From Streptomyces sp. Root1304 (lineage in GTDB: Bacteria > Actinomycetota > Actinomycetes > Streptomycetales > Streptomycetaceae): a stretch of DNA of 64,000 nucleotides. The notes below the pieces were generated by a model. That model was not told the origin of the DNA. It saw only the letters and a program-made list of their open reading frames with translations, and ran no database searches. Location of the stretch: assembly GCF_001426405.1 (NCBI RefSeq), contig NZ_LMEP01000007.1, forward strand, positions 62,826-126,825. Reading direction: 5' to 3'. This document shows, piece by piece, positions 19,974 to 29,097 of the stretch (position 1 is its first letter; each line of letters opens with the position of its first letter). A program made the position numbers and the translations under genes.

Positions 19974-21635
19974 ATGAGGGATGACGCGGGTGCAGTAGAC
20001 CCTTTGATCACCGGGGCCGAGATCGCTCGCATCGCGGGCGTGACACGAGCCGCTGTGTCGAACTGGAGACGCCGCCACAAGGACTTCCCCGCCCCGGCGG
20101 GAGGCAGTTCGGGCACACCTCTGTTTTCCCTTACCGATGTACGGGCATGGCTCGCGACCCAGCGGAAGAGCCATGACGTGTCCGACGAAGTCCGGCTCTG
20201 GCAGGCGCTCCGCGCGTCGTTCGGCGATGACATGATCAGCGGCCTGTCTTCGGTCGCAGCATTCCTTTCGACGGGAAATCCGTCTGGTCTCGACTCCGCA
20301 GCGGCTGCGATCGTCGCCTCGTCAGCACAGAGCGCCACACCAACCGACGTGGCCGACGGACTCGTCGAACGCTTTCAGGATTCGGCGCGTCGCAGCGGCT
20401 CGGATCAGGTGACCTCGGCGAGGATCGCCCGGGCGGTCGCTCACTTTGTGGGCCCTTTGCCCAAGGGCACCACCGTCTTCGATCCCGCCTGCGGGATCGG
20501 GGTCCTTCTCATGGTTGCGGGGGACGACGGCAGTACGGTCATTCGCGGGCAGGAGATCGACCCCGCAGCAGCACGGTTCGCGGAACTCCGAGCCAAGTTG
20601 AGCGGCCGAGCCGATGCGGTGATCCAAGCGGGTGACTCGCTGCGGGCGGATGCCTGGCCCTCGCTCCGCGCCGACCTCGTCGTGTGCGAGCCTCCCGCCG
20701 TCGGCCCGGACTGGGGGCGCGAGGAACTGCTCCTCGACGCACGATGGGAGCTTGGCACCCCCTCCAAGGCGGAGGGGGAGCTCGCCTGGCTCCAGCACTG
20801 TTACGCCCACACCGCCCCTGGCGGCCGCACGGTGATCGTCATGCCGTCATCCGTGGCCTACCGCAAGGCTGGACGCCGGATCCGGGCGGAACTCGTACGG
20901 CGGGGAATCCTCGCCCACGTCATCGCGCTACCGGGTGGAGTCGCCTCCTCGCACTCCGTCCCCGTACTGCTCTGGATCCTCCGCCGCCCGAAACCGGACG
21001 ACACGACTCCGTCACACGTCCGCATGGTCGACCTGACGGGCAACGATCCGGACGGACCACTGGAACCCACCAGCGACCAGGTCGCCGACATCCCCCTCAT
21101 CGACCTCCTCGACGAGACCGTGGACCTCACGCCGAACCTTCACATCCACCGTTCCACCCAGGACTTCCGGGCGGAGTACTGGTCCCTGCGCGAAGAGATC
21201 GAGCAGCAGCTCCAAGCGCTGGGCGCACTCCTGCCGGCCTTGCGGGAAACGGCGGGAGAAGACTCTCTGGACACAGCCACGGTCAGCCTCGCGGATCTGT
21301 CCCGAGCGGGACTGATCGAGGCGGGCGCCGGCGGCCCCCAATCCCTGAGTCCTCAACTCGATACGGACTACCTGCGCGGCTTTCTTCAGAGCGCGTCCAA
21401 CGTCCGCCGCTCGACCAGTACCAGCGGAACGCACCGTGTGGACGCGCGGGCGGCCCGCATCCCGCAGATGGCGGTCGCCGACCAGCGTCGCTACGGAGCC
21501 GTCTTCCGTTCTCTCCAAGAGTTCGAGGAACGCGTCGCGAGTCTGGCCGAACTGGGGAAGGAGGCAGCCGCTCTGGCCCGGGAGGGGCTGACCAACGGAG
21601 CCCTTGCACCTCCTGCGGACGATTCCGGCGAGTGA
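19974..21635 (+). CDS. HTH + N6-adenine DNA methylase-like protein with altered motif IV
   Basis: 553 aa starting at the ATG at 19974 (MRDDAGAVDP). An N-terminal helix-turn-helix (ITGAEIARIAGVTRAAVSNW, residues ~12-35) is followed by an N6-methylase core. The SAM-binding motif DPACGIGVLL (~169) is intact. The catalytic motif expected as (N/D)PP(F/Y/W) reads CEPPAVGPDWG at ~239-249, with Glu for Asp/Asn and Ala for the aromatic residue. The C terminus resembles a target-recognition/helical region. The alteration could abolish methylation and leave a sequence-specific DNA-binding protein, or change specificity. It converges on the UvrD gene with a 12-nt gap and has the island palindrome upstream. 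Confidence 0.8.
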   Translation: MRDDAGAVDPLITGAEIARIAGVTRAAVSNWRRRHKDFPAPAGGSSGTPLFSLTDVRAWLATQRKSHDVSDEVRLWQALRASFGDDMISGLSSVAAFLSTGNPSGLDSAAAAIVASSAQSATPTDVADGLVERFQDSARRSGSDQVTSARIARAVAHFVGPLPKGTTVFDPACGIGVLLMVAGDDGSTVIRGQEIDPAAARFAELRAKLSGRADAVIQAGDSLRADAWPSLRADLVVCEPPAVGPDWGREELLLDARWELGTPSKAEGELAWLQHCYAHTAPGGRTVIVMPSSVAYRKAGRRIRAELVRRGILAHVIALPGGVASSHSVPVLLWILRRPKPDDTTPSHVRMVDLTGNDPDGPLEPTSDQVADIPLIDLLDETVDLTPNLHIHRSTQDFRAEYWSLREEIEQQLQALGALLPALRETAGEDSLDTATVSLADLSRAGLIEAGAGGPQSLSPQLDTDYLRGFLQSASNVRRSTSTSGTHRVDARAARIPQMAVADQRRYGAVFRSLQEFEERVASLAELGKEAAALAREGLTNGALAPPADDSGE

Positions 21636-21647
21636 CCCGTCGGCCGG

Positions 21648-23804
21648 TCAGGGGAGTTCGGAAGACAGGGGCACGAACGGGCTGGGCTTTCCGCTCCAGG
21701 ACACGTGCAATGCTTCCCTGGCCCGTGTGCAGGCGACGAAGAGCAGGCACCGCTCACGCAGCAGATCGGCCTCGTTCTGCAGCCTGTCCGTCGCGGCCGC
21801 GGTGACCTCACGGGCGAACGGGAGTGCGCCGTCCGAAACCCCGAGTACACCGACGCCACGAAACTCCAGCCCCTTCATCGCGTGCATCGTCGCGAGGCGC
21901 ACCCCTGCCGTTCCCGCCCCCGGTCCCTCCTTGACCCGGACCACGGGAATGCCCCGAGCCGCGAGCCTGTCGTACACCTTGTCCAGGAGCAGGTGGAAGC
22001 GGGCGCACACCCCGATCTCCTCGGGGCGCATGCCTTGGCCGATCCACTCCTCGATCCGCTCGACGATCGCGTCCACTTCGGCCTGCTCGGAAGCATGACC
22101 TCTGACGTGAGGGCGTCCTCCGTGGAGCAGCGAGCAGTAACCGAGGAGGCTGTCCGCACCGTCGCCCCCGAGATCCTCGACATCCATCTCCTTCAGAATG
22201 CCGGTGGACCAGCCGAGGATCTCCTCCGTACTGCGGTAGTTGATCCGCAGCCGACCGCTCCGGCCGGTCACCGTGATGCCCAGTGAGACCAGGGAGACCC
22301 TGGAATCGTAGATCCGCTGATGGGGGTCACCGGTGATGAAGAGGTCGTCGGGTCCACGGCCCACAGCTGCCCGCAGCACCCGCCATTGGGCTGGATGCAG
22401 GTCCTGCGCCTCATCGACGACCACGTGGTCGTAGTCGTGGCCGTCCGAAGCGACCTTCCCTTCCAGCAGCCGTGCCGCCTGGGCGCAGACATCGAGGTGG
22501 GTGCGGCCGCCTCGGGCAGCAAGTTCGGCCCGGAAGAGCTCGACCGCCTCCCAGACCCGCTCTCGCTGGGCTACGGGCAGCGCCGAGCCGCGTCCTCTGC
22601 GCACCGCGCCCCGGTAGGCGTCGAGCGTGCCGATGTCCTGGGCGAGTACGACGTGGCGATATTCCTGGGCGAGGAACTGCTCCGGCCACGGAAGGCCGAG
22701 GCGTTTGCCGACCCGCTGCCAGATCTGCCGCTCCTCACGGTCTCCGACGAGGGACGGCGTCCGGCCGCCAGCTGTCTGAAGGGCTCGGTGCGCGTAGGCG
22801 TTCACTGTCGTCACGTCGACCCTGCGAAGCTGCGCCTCATCGCCGTCGAGCAGCTGCGCGAGGTTCTCGCGCAGGCTCGCCGCGAGAGCGTTGGTGTACG
22901 TGGTGAGCAGGACCCGGCTGTCCTCGGAGCGGGACAACAGGTGCTTGACGCGATGCAGGGCGACAACAGTCTTGCCCGTGCCCGGGCCTCCGGTCACCTG
23001 GGCCGGTCCGCCGTAGGACACACGGTAGGCGACGCGCCGCTGGGAGGGGTGGAGGAAGACCCGCCAGGCGTCGAAGGGCTTCTCCAGGATCTCGGCCAGC
23101 TCGTCCGGCCCGGTCACGAGTGTGATGCGGCTTCTGGTGTGGAGGATCGCCGACGCGAGGTCGTCCGCGGGGTCTTCAGGAGCGTCGGCGGGCCGCCGTG
23201 CGGTGACGACGTCGCGGTAGACCTCTTCGGGGCTGAAGCCCTCCGCGAGGTACTGGAGGACTTCGAACTGGTCCTCGGGAAGCAGGGTGCCGAACGCGTC
23301 CAACTGTGCCTGGTCCGTGATCGTGCGCACGGCACGCAACACCTGTGCATCGATACCGAGTTCCCGCAGCACGGTGTCCGAGTGGGAGGCGAAGAGCAGG
23401 GCGGGGGCCGTGGCCGCCGCCGCCTCCAGGGCCGGCGTCAGTTGCTCGATGGCGACGACGTTGCGGACCTCCAGGCCTCGGGTGGCGGTGTTGACCGTGT
23501 AGAGCCGCTTGGCCGCCCAGCTGTAGGCGTCGTCGTGCGGCACGACGTTGATGAGGAGGAAGACATCGCTGCCGTCGTTCGGGGCGAGGACCACTCCGCG
23601 CCAGAAGTCGTTGATCCGGATGGTCCTCATCCGTGGATCGCGCGCCTTGTCCACCGACTCCAGGTGAAGCCCCTTGTCGGCGTGCAGTTCCGCGACGGTG
23701 AGCTGTTGGAACTTGGCCATCGCCTTGCGCACTCCGGCTTTGACGGGCTTCTCCAGCACGTCGTAGCTCTCCCAGAAGCTGTTCGCGAAGGCGAGCTGGG
23801 GCAC
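21648..23804 (-). CDS. UvrD/Rep-type helicase with an N-terminal RelE/ParE-like domain
   Basis: 718 aa; GTG at 23804 with an AAGGAG ribosome site. Residues 1 to ~110 look like a RelE/ParE-fold domain (FANSFWESYDVLEKPVKAG, KARDPRMRTIRINDFWRGVV, LINVVPHDDAYSWA). The rest is a superfamily-1 helicase: Walker A GGPGTGKT (~270), DEAQDLHP (~465), GDPHQRIYD, RLRINYRSTEEI, TMHAMKGLEF and LFVACTRARE. It should be an ATP-driven 3'-5' DNA helicase. The toxin-like N terminus may bind or cut RNA at the ribosome or serve only as a docking domain. It is the last gene of the operon running from 31478 and lies 44 nt after mcrC. Confidence 0.85.
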   Translation of the reverse strand: MPQLAFANSFWESYDVLEKPVKAGVRKAMAKFQQLTVAELHADKGLHLESVDKARDPRMRTIRINDFWRGVVLAPNDGSDVFLLINVVPHDDAYSWAAKRLYTVNTATRGLEVRNVVAIEQLTPALEAAAATAPALLFASHSDTVLRELGIDAQVLRAVRTITDQAQLDAFGTLLPEDQFEVLQYLAEGFSPEEVYRDVVTARRPADAPEDPADDLASAILHTRSRITLVTGPDELAEILEKPFDAWRVFLHPSQRRVAYRVSYGGPAQVTGGPGTGKTVVALHRVKHLLSRSEDSRVLLTTYTNALAASLRENLAQLLDGDEAQLRRVDVTTVNAYAHRALQTAGGRTPSLVGDREERQIWQRVGKRLGLPWPEQFLAQEYRHVVLAQDIGTLDAYRGAVRRGRGSALPVAQRERVWEAVELFRAELAARGGRTHLDVCAQAARLLEGKVASDGHDYDHVVVDEAQDLHPAQWRVLRAAVGRGPDDLFITGDPHQRIYDSRVSLVSLGITVTGRSGRLRINYRSTEEILGWSTGILKEMDVEDLGGDGADSLLGYCSLLHGGRPHVRGHASEQAEVDAIVERIEEWIGQGMRPEEIGVCARFHLLLDKVYDRLAARGIPVVRVKEGPGAGTAGVRLATMHAMKGLEFRGVGVLGVSDGALPFAREVTAAATDRLQNEADLLRERCLLFVACTRAREALHVSWSGKPSPFVPLSSELP

Positions 23805-23848
23805 GGTGGGCTCCTTACCTCGTGGCGTGCGGCGCGGCCGAAACGATC

Positions 23849-25063
23849 TTAGGGGGATGCGAGTCCCGCGCCCTCGGCCATCAGGCGGGCAAGGTCCCGG
23901 ACCGTCCCGAGCAGTTCCGCCGGCGGCCCTTCCAGGTCCAGGACGTGCTGGTGGATGACGATCCCCGCGTTCCGGACACGGTGGGAGGCGTGAAGCGCGC
24001 CGCCCCTGGCGTAGATCAGATGCCCCTCGGGAAGACCCAGCGCCGTGCAGTAGGCGAGCATCTGGTAGAGGTCGGCGTCCGGGAAACCGTCGGGCTTCTG
24101 CGCCTTGTACTTGGCGTCGGCCACGTTCAGCGGGCGGCCGCCGTCCCCGTACCGGAGGAGATCCGGCCTCATGCGGATGGTCCCGTCCGCGTCGAGATGC
24201 ACTCCCTTGGCCTGGAGCGCGCAGTGTCCGCCATACGCGGCGAGGGCCTCACGCAGGGCTACGCAGACGAAGTCCTCGAAGAGTTTGTTCATGTCGAGCA
24301 GGAATCCGTCGACGGTGACGTCACCCGGCAGGTGCTCGGGCGACTCGCGGCGCAGGACGGTCTCCGCCAGCCGCAGCGCGGGCTGGTAGCGGAGGTTCAG
24401 ACGGCTCGGCCGCCACCGGGGCGGAGCGGCGCCGCGCAGCAGGGGCTCGGCGTCGATGAGCCGGGCCCGTTGGTGCTGGAGGGACCGCCGTACTCCGGCC
24501 GGGACGCGGGGCAGACTCAGCAGCCGCTCCGTTGCCGCCCGCAGCAGCCGGTTCTCGGGGATGTCGGTGGTGTACTCGTCGTAGGCCACTTCCAGGGGAA
24601 ACAGCCGGCCGTGGTGACGGCGCACCTGGTCGGTCTCCCTGAGCCGACCGCGAAGGACAGGGGACGCCTCTTCCGTGTGCCGGTAACCCTGCAGCACTCC
24701 TTGCCTCAGGGCTCGCTCCTGCGCCCTCTCGTAGGTCTGGGCGAAGAAGGGAACCAGTTCCGTGTGCGCCGACACCTCAACCGTGCCCTCTTGGTGGATC
24801 CGTGGGTTCAGGGCGTACCCCAGGAGGAAGAACAGGTGGGCGATCGGCACCTTCGGGGTGACTCTCAGGGTGACGGGGTCCTCCCCCGGGGCCCTGACCA
24901 CGAAGGCTCCGACCTTGCTCCCCGCGCGCAGCCGCCATCCCCCGGTCCGGTACGGGTCGGGCGCCGCGTCCACGATCCGGGAGGCGGCGAGTGCCCGGCC
25001 GATGGCCGTCGGCAGGTCATGGGTGGTGTGCGGGGCGTGTTCGACGAGCTGGATGCCGGTCAC
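23849..25063 (-). CDS. mcrC: McrC-like nuclease subunit of a type IV McrBC restriction system
   Basis: 404 aa; GTG start overlaps the mcrB stop by 4 nt. McrC stimulates the McrB motor and carries the nuclease. The C-terminal half has a PD-(D/E)XK core with RPDLLRYGD (~298) and the catalytic DAKYK (~316), preceded by the DMNKLFEDFV helix typical of McrC. The N-terminal half matches the McrC beta-rich domain (VTPKVPIAHLFFLLGYA). Length is normal for the family. Partners are McrB directly upstream and a RelE-UvrD helicase downstream. Confidence 0.92.
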   Translation of the reverse strand: MTGIQLVEHAPHTTHDLPTAIGRALAASRIVDAAPDPYRTGGWRLRAGSKVGAFVVRAPGEDPVTLRVTPKVPIAHLFFLLGYALNPRIHQEGTVEVSAHTELVPFFAQTYERAQERALRQGVLQGYRHTEEASPVLRGRLRETDQVRRHHGRLFPLEVAYDEYTTDIPENRLLRAATERLLSLPRVPAGVRRSLQHQRARLIDAEPLLRGAAPPRWRPSRLNLRYQPALRLAETVLRRESPEHLPGDVTVDGFLLDMNKLFEDFVCVALREALAAYGGHCALQAKGVHLDADGTIRMRPDLLRYGDGGRPLNVADAKYKAQKPDGFPDADLYQMLAYCTALGLPEGHLIYARGGALHASHRVRNAGIVIHQHVLDLEGPPAELLGTVRDLARLMAEGAGLASP

Positions 25064-26922
25064 GCGTCGGGCTCAGCCGGGCCGGCAGCCGGTGCGATGG
25101 TCGCGCGAAGGGCTTCGAGACCGTAGGTCTTGGCGATGTCGATTCCCTCTCCGTAGTGATGCTCCTCCAGGAGCGGAAGGATCTTGGTGCGCCAGGTGCG
25201 GTCGAGGCCGCCTTCCCGGTAGACCGCCTTCTTCATCAGGTACGAGGGGCCGATGCGGAAATCGGGTTCGTCGATGCGGGAGTTGAGCGCGTCCAGCAGG
25301 TCCGCCGGCTCGGGTCCGCGGTCCTGGGCCGCGAGCCAGCGGCGCAGCAGCCCCTGGGTGGGCTCGGTACGCGGCGAGAGCTCCACGAAGGCGAAGCGCC
25401 GGCGCATGGCCGCGTCGACAAGGGCGATGGAGCGGTCGGCGGTGTTCATCGTCCCGATGACGAAGAGATTGGACGGGAGGGCGAAGTCGTCGCCCGAGTA
25501 AGTCAGGCGGACCGACTTGTTCCGGTACTCCAGGAGGAAGTAGAGCTCTCCGAAGACCTTGGCCAGATTCGCACGGTTGATCTCGTCGATGATCAGGAAG
25601 TGCGGGATGTGGCGGTTTCCTTCGCGGGAGGCGAGGTCGGCGAGCTCCCGCAGCGGGCCCGCCGTCAGCCGGAAGGCGACCTCCCGGGTGTCGGGGTCCT
25701 CCTTCGGGCGGAACCCTTCGAAGAAGTCCTCGTACGCGTACGAGGGGTGGAACTGCACCAGCTTGACCCGTTCGGGCCCGCCTCCGAGGAACTCGGCGAG
25801 TTTGAGGGCCAGGTGGGTCTTGCCCGTGCCCGGCGGGCCGTACAGCACCAGCTGCCGTTCGTCCCAGAGGAGGTCCTTCACCTCGCGCAGCCACTCCACG
25901 TCGTGGACGAGCAGTTCGTCGGCGAGGGCCTGGCCCGGCTCGGGAAGCTCCAGCTCACGCCGGGCCGCGAGGGCCGGGACGGTCTCGCTCGGGTCGCGTT
26001 CCCGGGACACGGCCTCGTCGGCGAGCTCCTCGTCGGTACGGCCGAGTCCGTCGATGAGGGCCTGCACGGAGGTGAGGTCGACGACGTCGTGCTGCGCCGA
26101 GAGCTTCTGCTGGAGTTCCTCGGGAAGCTCGTCGTAGGCGTACCCGCTGCTCTGCCAGTCGACGGGGCGGCGCAGGTTGGAGCGGCCGCCTTCGGAAGCG
26201 GTCTGCTCGACCGTGCCGGTGATCTCACCCACGTACAGGCGGCCCCCGGAGATGCCGCACACCGTGTCGCCCGGTTTCATCCAGGAGAGGAACGCGTACA
26301 GCTCGTCGACGAGCTCCAGCTTCTGGTTGTAGGTCGCCGTCGTCCCGTAGTCCTCCTCGACGAACGCTCTCAGCCGCTCCTTGCTCGCCCCCTGCGCCAC
26401 TCCCTGGCGCAGCCGCGCGGCCGACAGCGTGACCCTGCCCTCGGGGAGCCAGAGCCGGTGGACGAGGTCACTGCCCGCCACGTTCGAGCCGCGTACGAGC
26501 CAGGCCCGGTTGGGCCCGGAACGCACGCCCTCCATGAAGTCGGACAGCGGTGTGCCCGCCTCGGTGCGCCACTCCTCCCAGCCGTTGCGCGGGGCGCCGA
26601 CGAGTATCTCGGCGGCGGCGGACGGCGATCCGCACTCGACGTCAGCGGTCAGCTCCAGCCATCCGGGCCAGCGGTCGGACGGCGCGAGGACTCCGGCGGC
26701 TCTCAGCTCCTCGCGCCGCCTGAAGGTGCCGCTGAAGTGCTTGGGGAACGACGGCATGACGTGCTCCCTGGCCGGCGAACCGGCCCGGACCAGGAACTTG
26801 CGGCTCCCGTTGGTGCCGACGGCGTCGAGGAGGACGCCGACCGCCCGCCCGATGCCGTCCCCGCCGGGCAGCCGCAGCCGGAACTCCGGGTACTCGGCGG
26901 GGTTGCCGCTGTCCTCGTTCAC
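25060..26922 (-). CDS. mcrB: McrB-like AAA+ motor of a type IV restriction system
   Basis: 620 aa; the GTG at 26922 has AGGAG 5 nt upstream. The C-terminal AAA+ domain has Walker A GPPGTGKT (~360), the segment IIDEINRANLAKVFGELYFLLE, and the McrB signature GTMNTADRS (~489) for nucleotide binding, then the sensor region MRRRF. The N-terminal ~330 residues hold a specificity region I cannot assign (KHFSGTFRRREELR, VCGISGGRLYVGEITG); they presumably read modified DNA or another mark. McrB hexamers translocate and bring McrC nuclease to the target. Genes upstream (SMC-like ATPase, coiled-coil protein) are not part of the classical two-gene McrBC. Confidence 0.92.
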   Translation of the reverse strand: MNEDSGNPAEYPEFRLRLPGGDGIGRAVGVLLDAVGTNGSRKFLVRAGSPAREHVMPSFPKHFSGTFRRREELRAAGVLAPSDRWPGWLELTADVECGSPSAAAEILVGAPRNGWEEWRTEAGTPLSDFMEGVRSGPNRAWLVRGSNVAGSDLVHRLWLPEGRVTLSAARLRQGVAQGASKERLRAFVEEDYGTTATYNQKLELVDELYAFLSWMKPGDTVCGISGGRLYVGEITGTVEQTASEGGRSNLRRPVDWQSSGYAYDELPEELQQKLSAQHDVVDLTSVQALIDGLGRTDEELADEAVSRERDPSETVPALAARRELELPEPGQALADELLVHDVEWLREVKDLLWDERQLVLYGPPGTGKTHLALKLAEFLGGGPERVKLVQFHPSYAYEDFFEGFRPKEDPDTREVAFRLTAGPLRELADLASREGNRHIPHFLIIDEINRANLAKVFGELYFLLEYRNKSVRLTYSGDDFALPSNLFVIGTMNTADRSIALVDAAMRRRFAFVELSPRTEPTQGLLRRWLAAQDRGPEPADLLDALNSRIDEPDFRIGPSYLMKKAVYREGGLDRTWRTKILPLLEEHHYGEGIDIAKTYGLEALRATIAPAAGPAEPDA

Positions 26923-27030
26923 GCGCACTCCTGGTTCACGTACGTTCCTCGTTCCCGTGAGTCCGTGGACACGGGAACGGCATATGCCCGAAGGCCGGTG
27001 CCGAGAAGGACCTTAGTCCCGCTCCGTACC

Positions 27031-28680
27031 TCAGGTGAGGGTGTTGGTGAGGTGCGGCCCGATGTATCCGATGAAGATCCCGTGCTCGACGCGGGCGGCG
27101 TCGTGGTAGTGCAGGCGTGGAGCGACGGTGTTGCCGCCGCCGATCCTCACGTGCGCGCCCATGAACAGCCGGCAGGCGGGATCCACGTGTTCCGGGACGG
27201 GGAAGGTCCGTTCCTTGCGCCAGACGGTGTTCGTCTTCACCGTCCTGGACTCGTCGCGCACGACCTTGCGGGGCGATATCGCGTGCCTGCCGCCCGGAGC
27301 GTCCTCGCACCACTGCTTGAAGTCACGGAAGGCCGCGCCGTCGGCGGGGGCGTCGACCGAGACGTCGGCGTAGTCCCGAAGCGCCAGCAAAGCGTCCCAG
27401 GCCATGCGGACCCAGGAGGAACCGTACGCCTGGTCGTCCAGTTCCAGGGTGATCTTCCTGGCTCCGGTGAAGTGCACGCGAGGCATCTCCTCGATCCGTT
27501 CCAGGATCTCCGCGAAGGACTCGGGGACAGCGAGACCGCTGTCGTCCGGGGCATACGCGGCTTCGGCGGCGCCGAGGGCGAGCAGGCGCTTCTGCACGGT
27601 GACGAGCTGGACCCGGGTCTCGTGCAGTTCCCGGTACTGCTCGTCGTACTCGGCGATCAGCGTGATCTCGTCGCTCCTGGCGCGCTGGAGTTCGTTCTTC
27701 AGGTCCCTGATCTCGTCGGCCCGTACCCGCTGCTCGCGCCCGGCTTCCTCGAGGATCTCGAAGAGGGCGTGGTTCTCGTCCCTCAGCCGCTCCAGCTCGG
27801 AGCTGCCCGAGCTCTCCTTGGTACGCGCGCGCAACACGGGTACCGCGTCCAGCTCGGGCGGCAGTGGCGCCCGGGTGGCAAGGCCCTGGGGAAGCTGGGC
27901 GAGCAGGCGGCGGGCCCGGGCCGGGTTCTCGGCGACGACCCGGTGCGACATGACGCGGTGGCGCTGGCCGTCGGCCGCCCAGGCCGGGTCCACACCGGGA
28001 AGGAAGGTCCGGATGCCGCCGCCGTACACCCGGTGGTACTCCATGAGCCGGTTGAAGCGGTTGTCCGCCCCGGGCGCGAGGGCGTAGAGGATGGCGAGGC
28101 CGGCCAGGGGACGGACCAGCGGGTCCAGGGTCCGCTCCAGCCAGACATCGAAGTCGGCCCCGTTCGGGGCGGTGGCCATGACGATCGGCAGACGGCGCTC
28201 CGCGTCGCACAACTCGTCGATGACGGAGTCGATGTCGGCCGCCTCGACGACCTGTGGCATCCGGGTCACGTCCGCGAGCCCGTCGCGGGCCTGGAGGACG
28301 TCCAGCAGGCTTGCCGCGAGGCGGGGGGTCTTTGCGGGCGTCGGCAACGTGTCCGGATCGTCGGGAAGGTGCTCCACGTCCAGCTGTACGCGGGTCGGCC
28401 GGCTCTCCGTCTGCCTGATCACCAGGGTCGTCTGCCAGGTGCCGCCCGGGGCGGTCTCCCGGAGGCGCCAACGCCCGTACGCCCCGCCGGTGCCGGTCGC
28501 CGAGTCGTGGTCGAGCGTGACTCCCCGGGCTATCTCGTTGCGTCCCTCCGCGAACGCCTGGATGTCGTAGTTCTTGGGCGGTTCACGCAGCCAGTCCCGG
28601 AGCCGGGCGTCGACCTGCGCGCCGGTGCTGACGTAGTCGAGGCCGCTGGTGACGACCATGCGGTAGCGGCGTGTGTCCAT
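27031..28680 (-). CDS. Coiled-coil protein of the McrBC/SMC operon, function unknown
   Basis: 549 aa; ATG at 28680 with an AAAGGA ribosome site. I do not recognise the family. Residues ~1-290 form a mixed alpha/beta region (VVTSGLDYVSTGAQVDARL near the start, several paired acidic motifs such as PNGADFDVWLERTLDP). Residues ~298-380 are a clear coiled coil (SELERLRDENHALFEILEE and following). The C-terminal ~140 residues are beta-rich and end in a conserved-looking GIFIGYIGPHLTNTLT. A coiled coil beside an SMC-like ATPase and McrB suggests a bridging or sensor role. The 108-nt gap to mcrB is the longest in this operon and could hide an internal promoter. Confidence 0.7.
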   Translation of the reverse strand: MDTRRYRMVVTSGLDYVSTGAQVDARLRDWLREPPKNYDIQAFAEGRNEIARGVTLDHDSATGTGGAYGRWRLRETAPGGTWQTTLVIRQTESRPTRVQLDVEHLPDDPDTLPTPAKTPRLAASLLDVLQARDGLADVTRMPQVVEAADIDSVIDELCDAERRLPIVMATAPNGADFDVWLERTLDPLVRPLAGLAILYALAPGADNRFNRLMEYHRVYGGGIRTFLPGVDPAWAADGQRHRVMSHRVVAENPARARRLLAQLPQGLATRAPLPPELDAVPVLRARTKESSGSSELERLRDENHALFEILEEAGREQRVRADEIRDLKNELQRARSDEITLIAEYDEQYRELHETRVQLVTVQKRLLALGAAEAAYAPDDSGLAVPESFAEILERIEEMPRVHFTGARKITLELDDQAYGSSWVRMAWDALLALRDYADVSVDAPADGAAFRDFKQWCEDAPGGRHAISPRKVVRDESRTVKTNTVWRKERTFPVPEHVDPACRLFMGAHVRIGGGNTVAPRLHYHDAARVEHGIFIGYIGPHLTNTLT

Positions 28681-28704
28681 GCCGTGGTCCTTTCGGTGCA
28701 CCGG

Positions 28705-29097
28705 TCAAGCTTCGGTCCGCTCGGGTCCTTGGCGGAGGGCGGCGAGCAGTTCGACGACGTCGTCGTGCCAGGCCCTGACCTCGCTCGGGGTGGGCGGGAG
28801 TTCGTACGTGTGGTGGTGGCAGGCCGCGCTGAGCGCGGACCACACGGCGTACCACTGACGGGCCACGGAGCACGGGGCGTACCACTCCAGACAGAGCGCC
28901 TTGGTACGGCCACGGCTGTGCGCCATGGCGGGACTGACCCGCCGCCAGAAGTCGTCCATGGCCTCGTCCAGGGCCAGCCGGAGCAGGGCCGCGGCGGCTC
29001 GGGCGCGGAGTCCCGGCGCGAGGGTGTGGGGAACACCGGGGGGAGGGAGGAGCAGATGACGGGCGGCCGCGGCCAGGTCGTCGGGGGTGCGGGTCAT
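28705..29097 (-). CDS. 130-aa helical protein coupled to the SMC-like ATPase
   Basis: ATG at 29097 overlaps the stop of the ATPase gene by 4 nt, so the two are translationally coupled. Sequence is helical, with pairs of Trp/Tyr/His in the middle (MDDFWRRVSPAMAHS, WYAVWSALSAACHHHTYELP) and an acidic C-terminal helix (VRAWHDDVVELLAAL). No known domain recognised. The steady presence of a small helical partner beside an SMC ATPase suggests a subunit that binds the ATPase, but this is inference from position. The coiled-coil gene starts 24 nt downstream. Confidence 0.7.
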   Translation of the reverse strand: MTRTPDDLAAAARHLLLPPPGVPHTLAPGLRARAAAALLRLALDEAMDDFWRRVSPAMAHSRGRTKALCLEWYAPCSVARQWYAVWSALSAACHHHTYELPPTPSEVRAWHDDVVELLAALRQGPERTEA

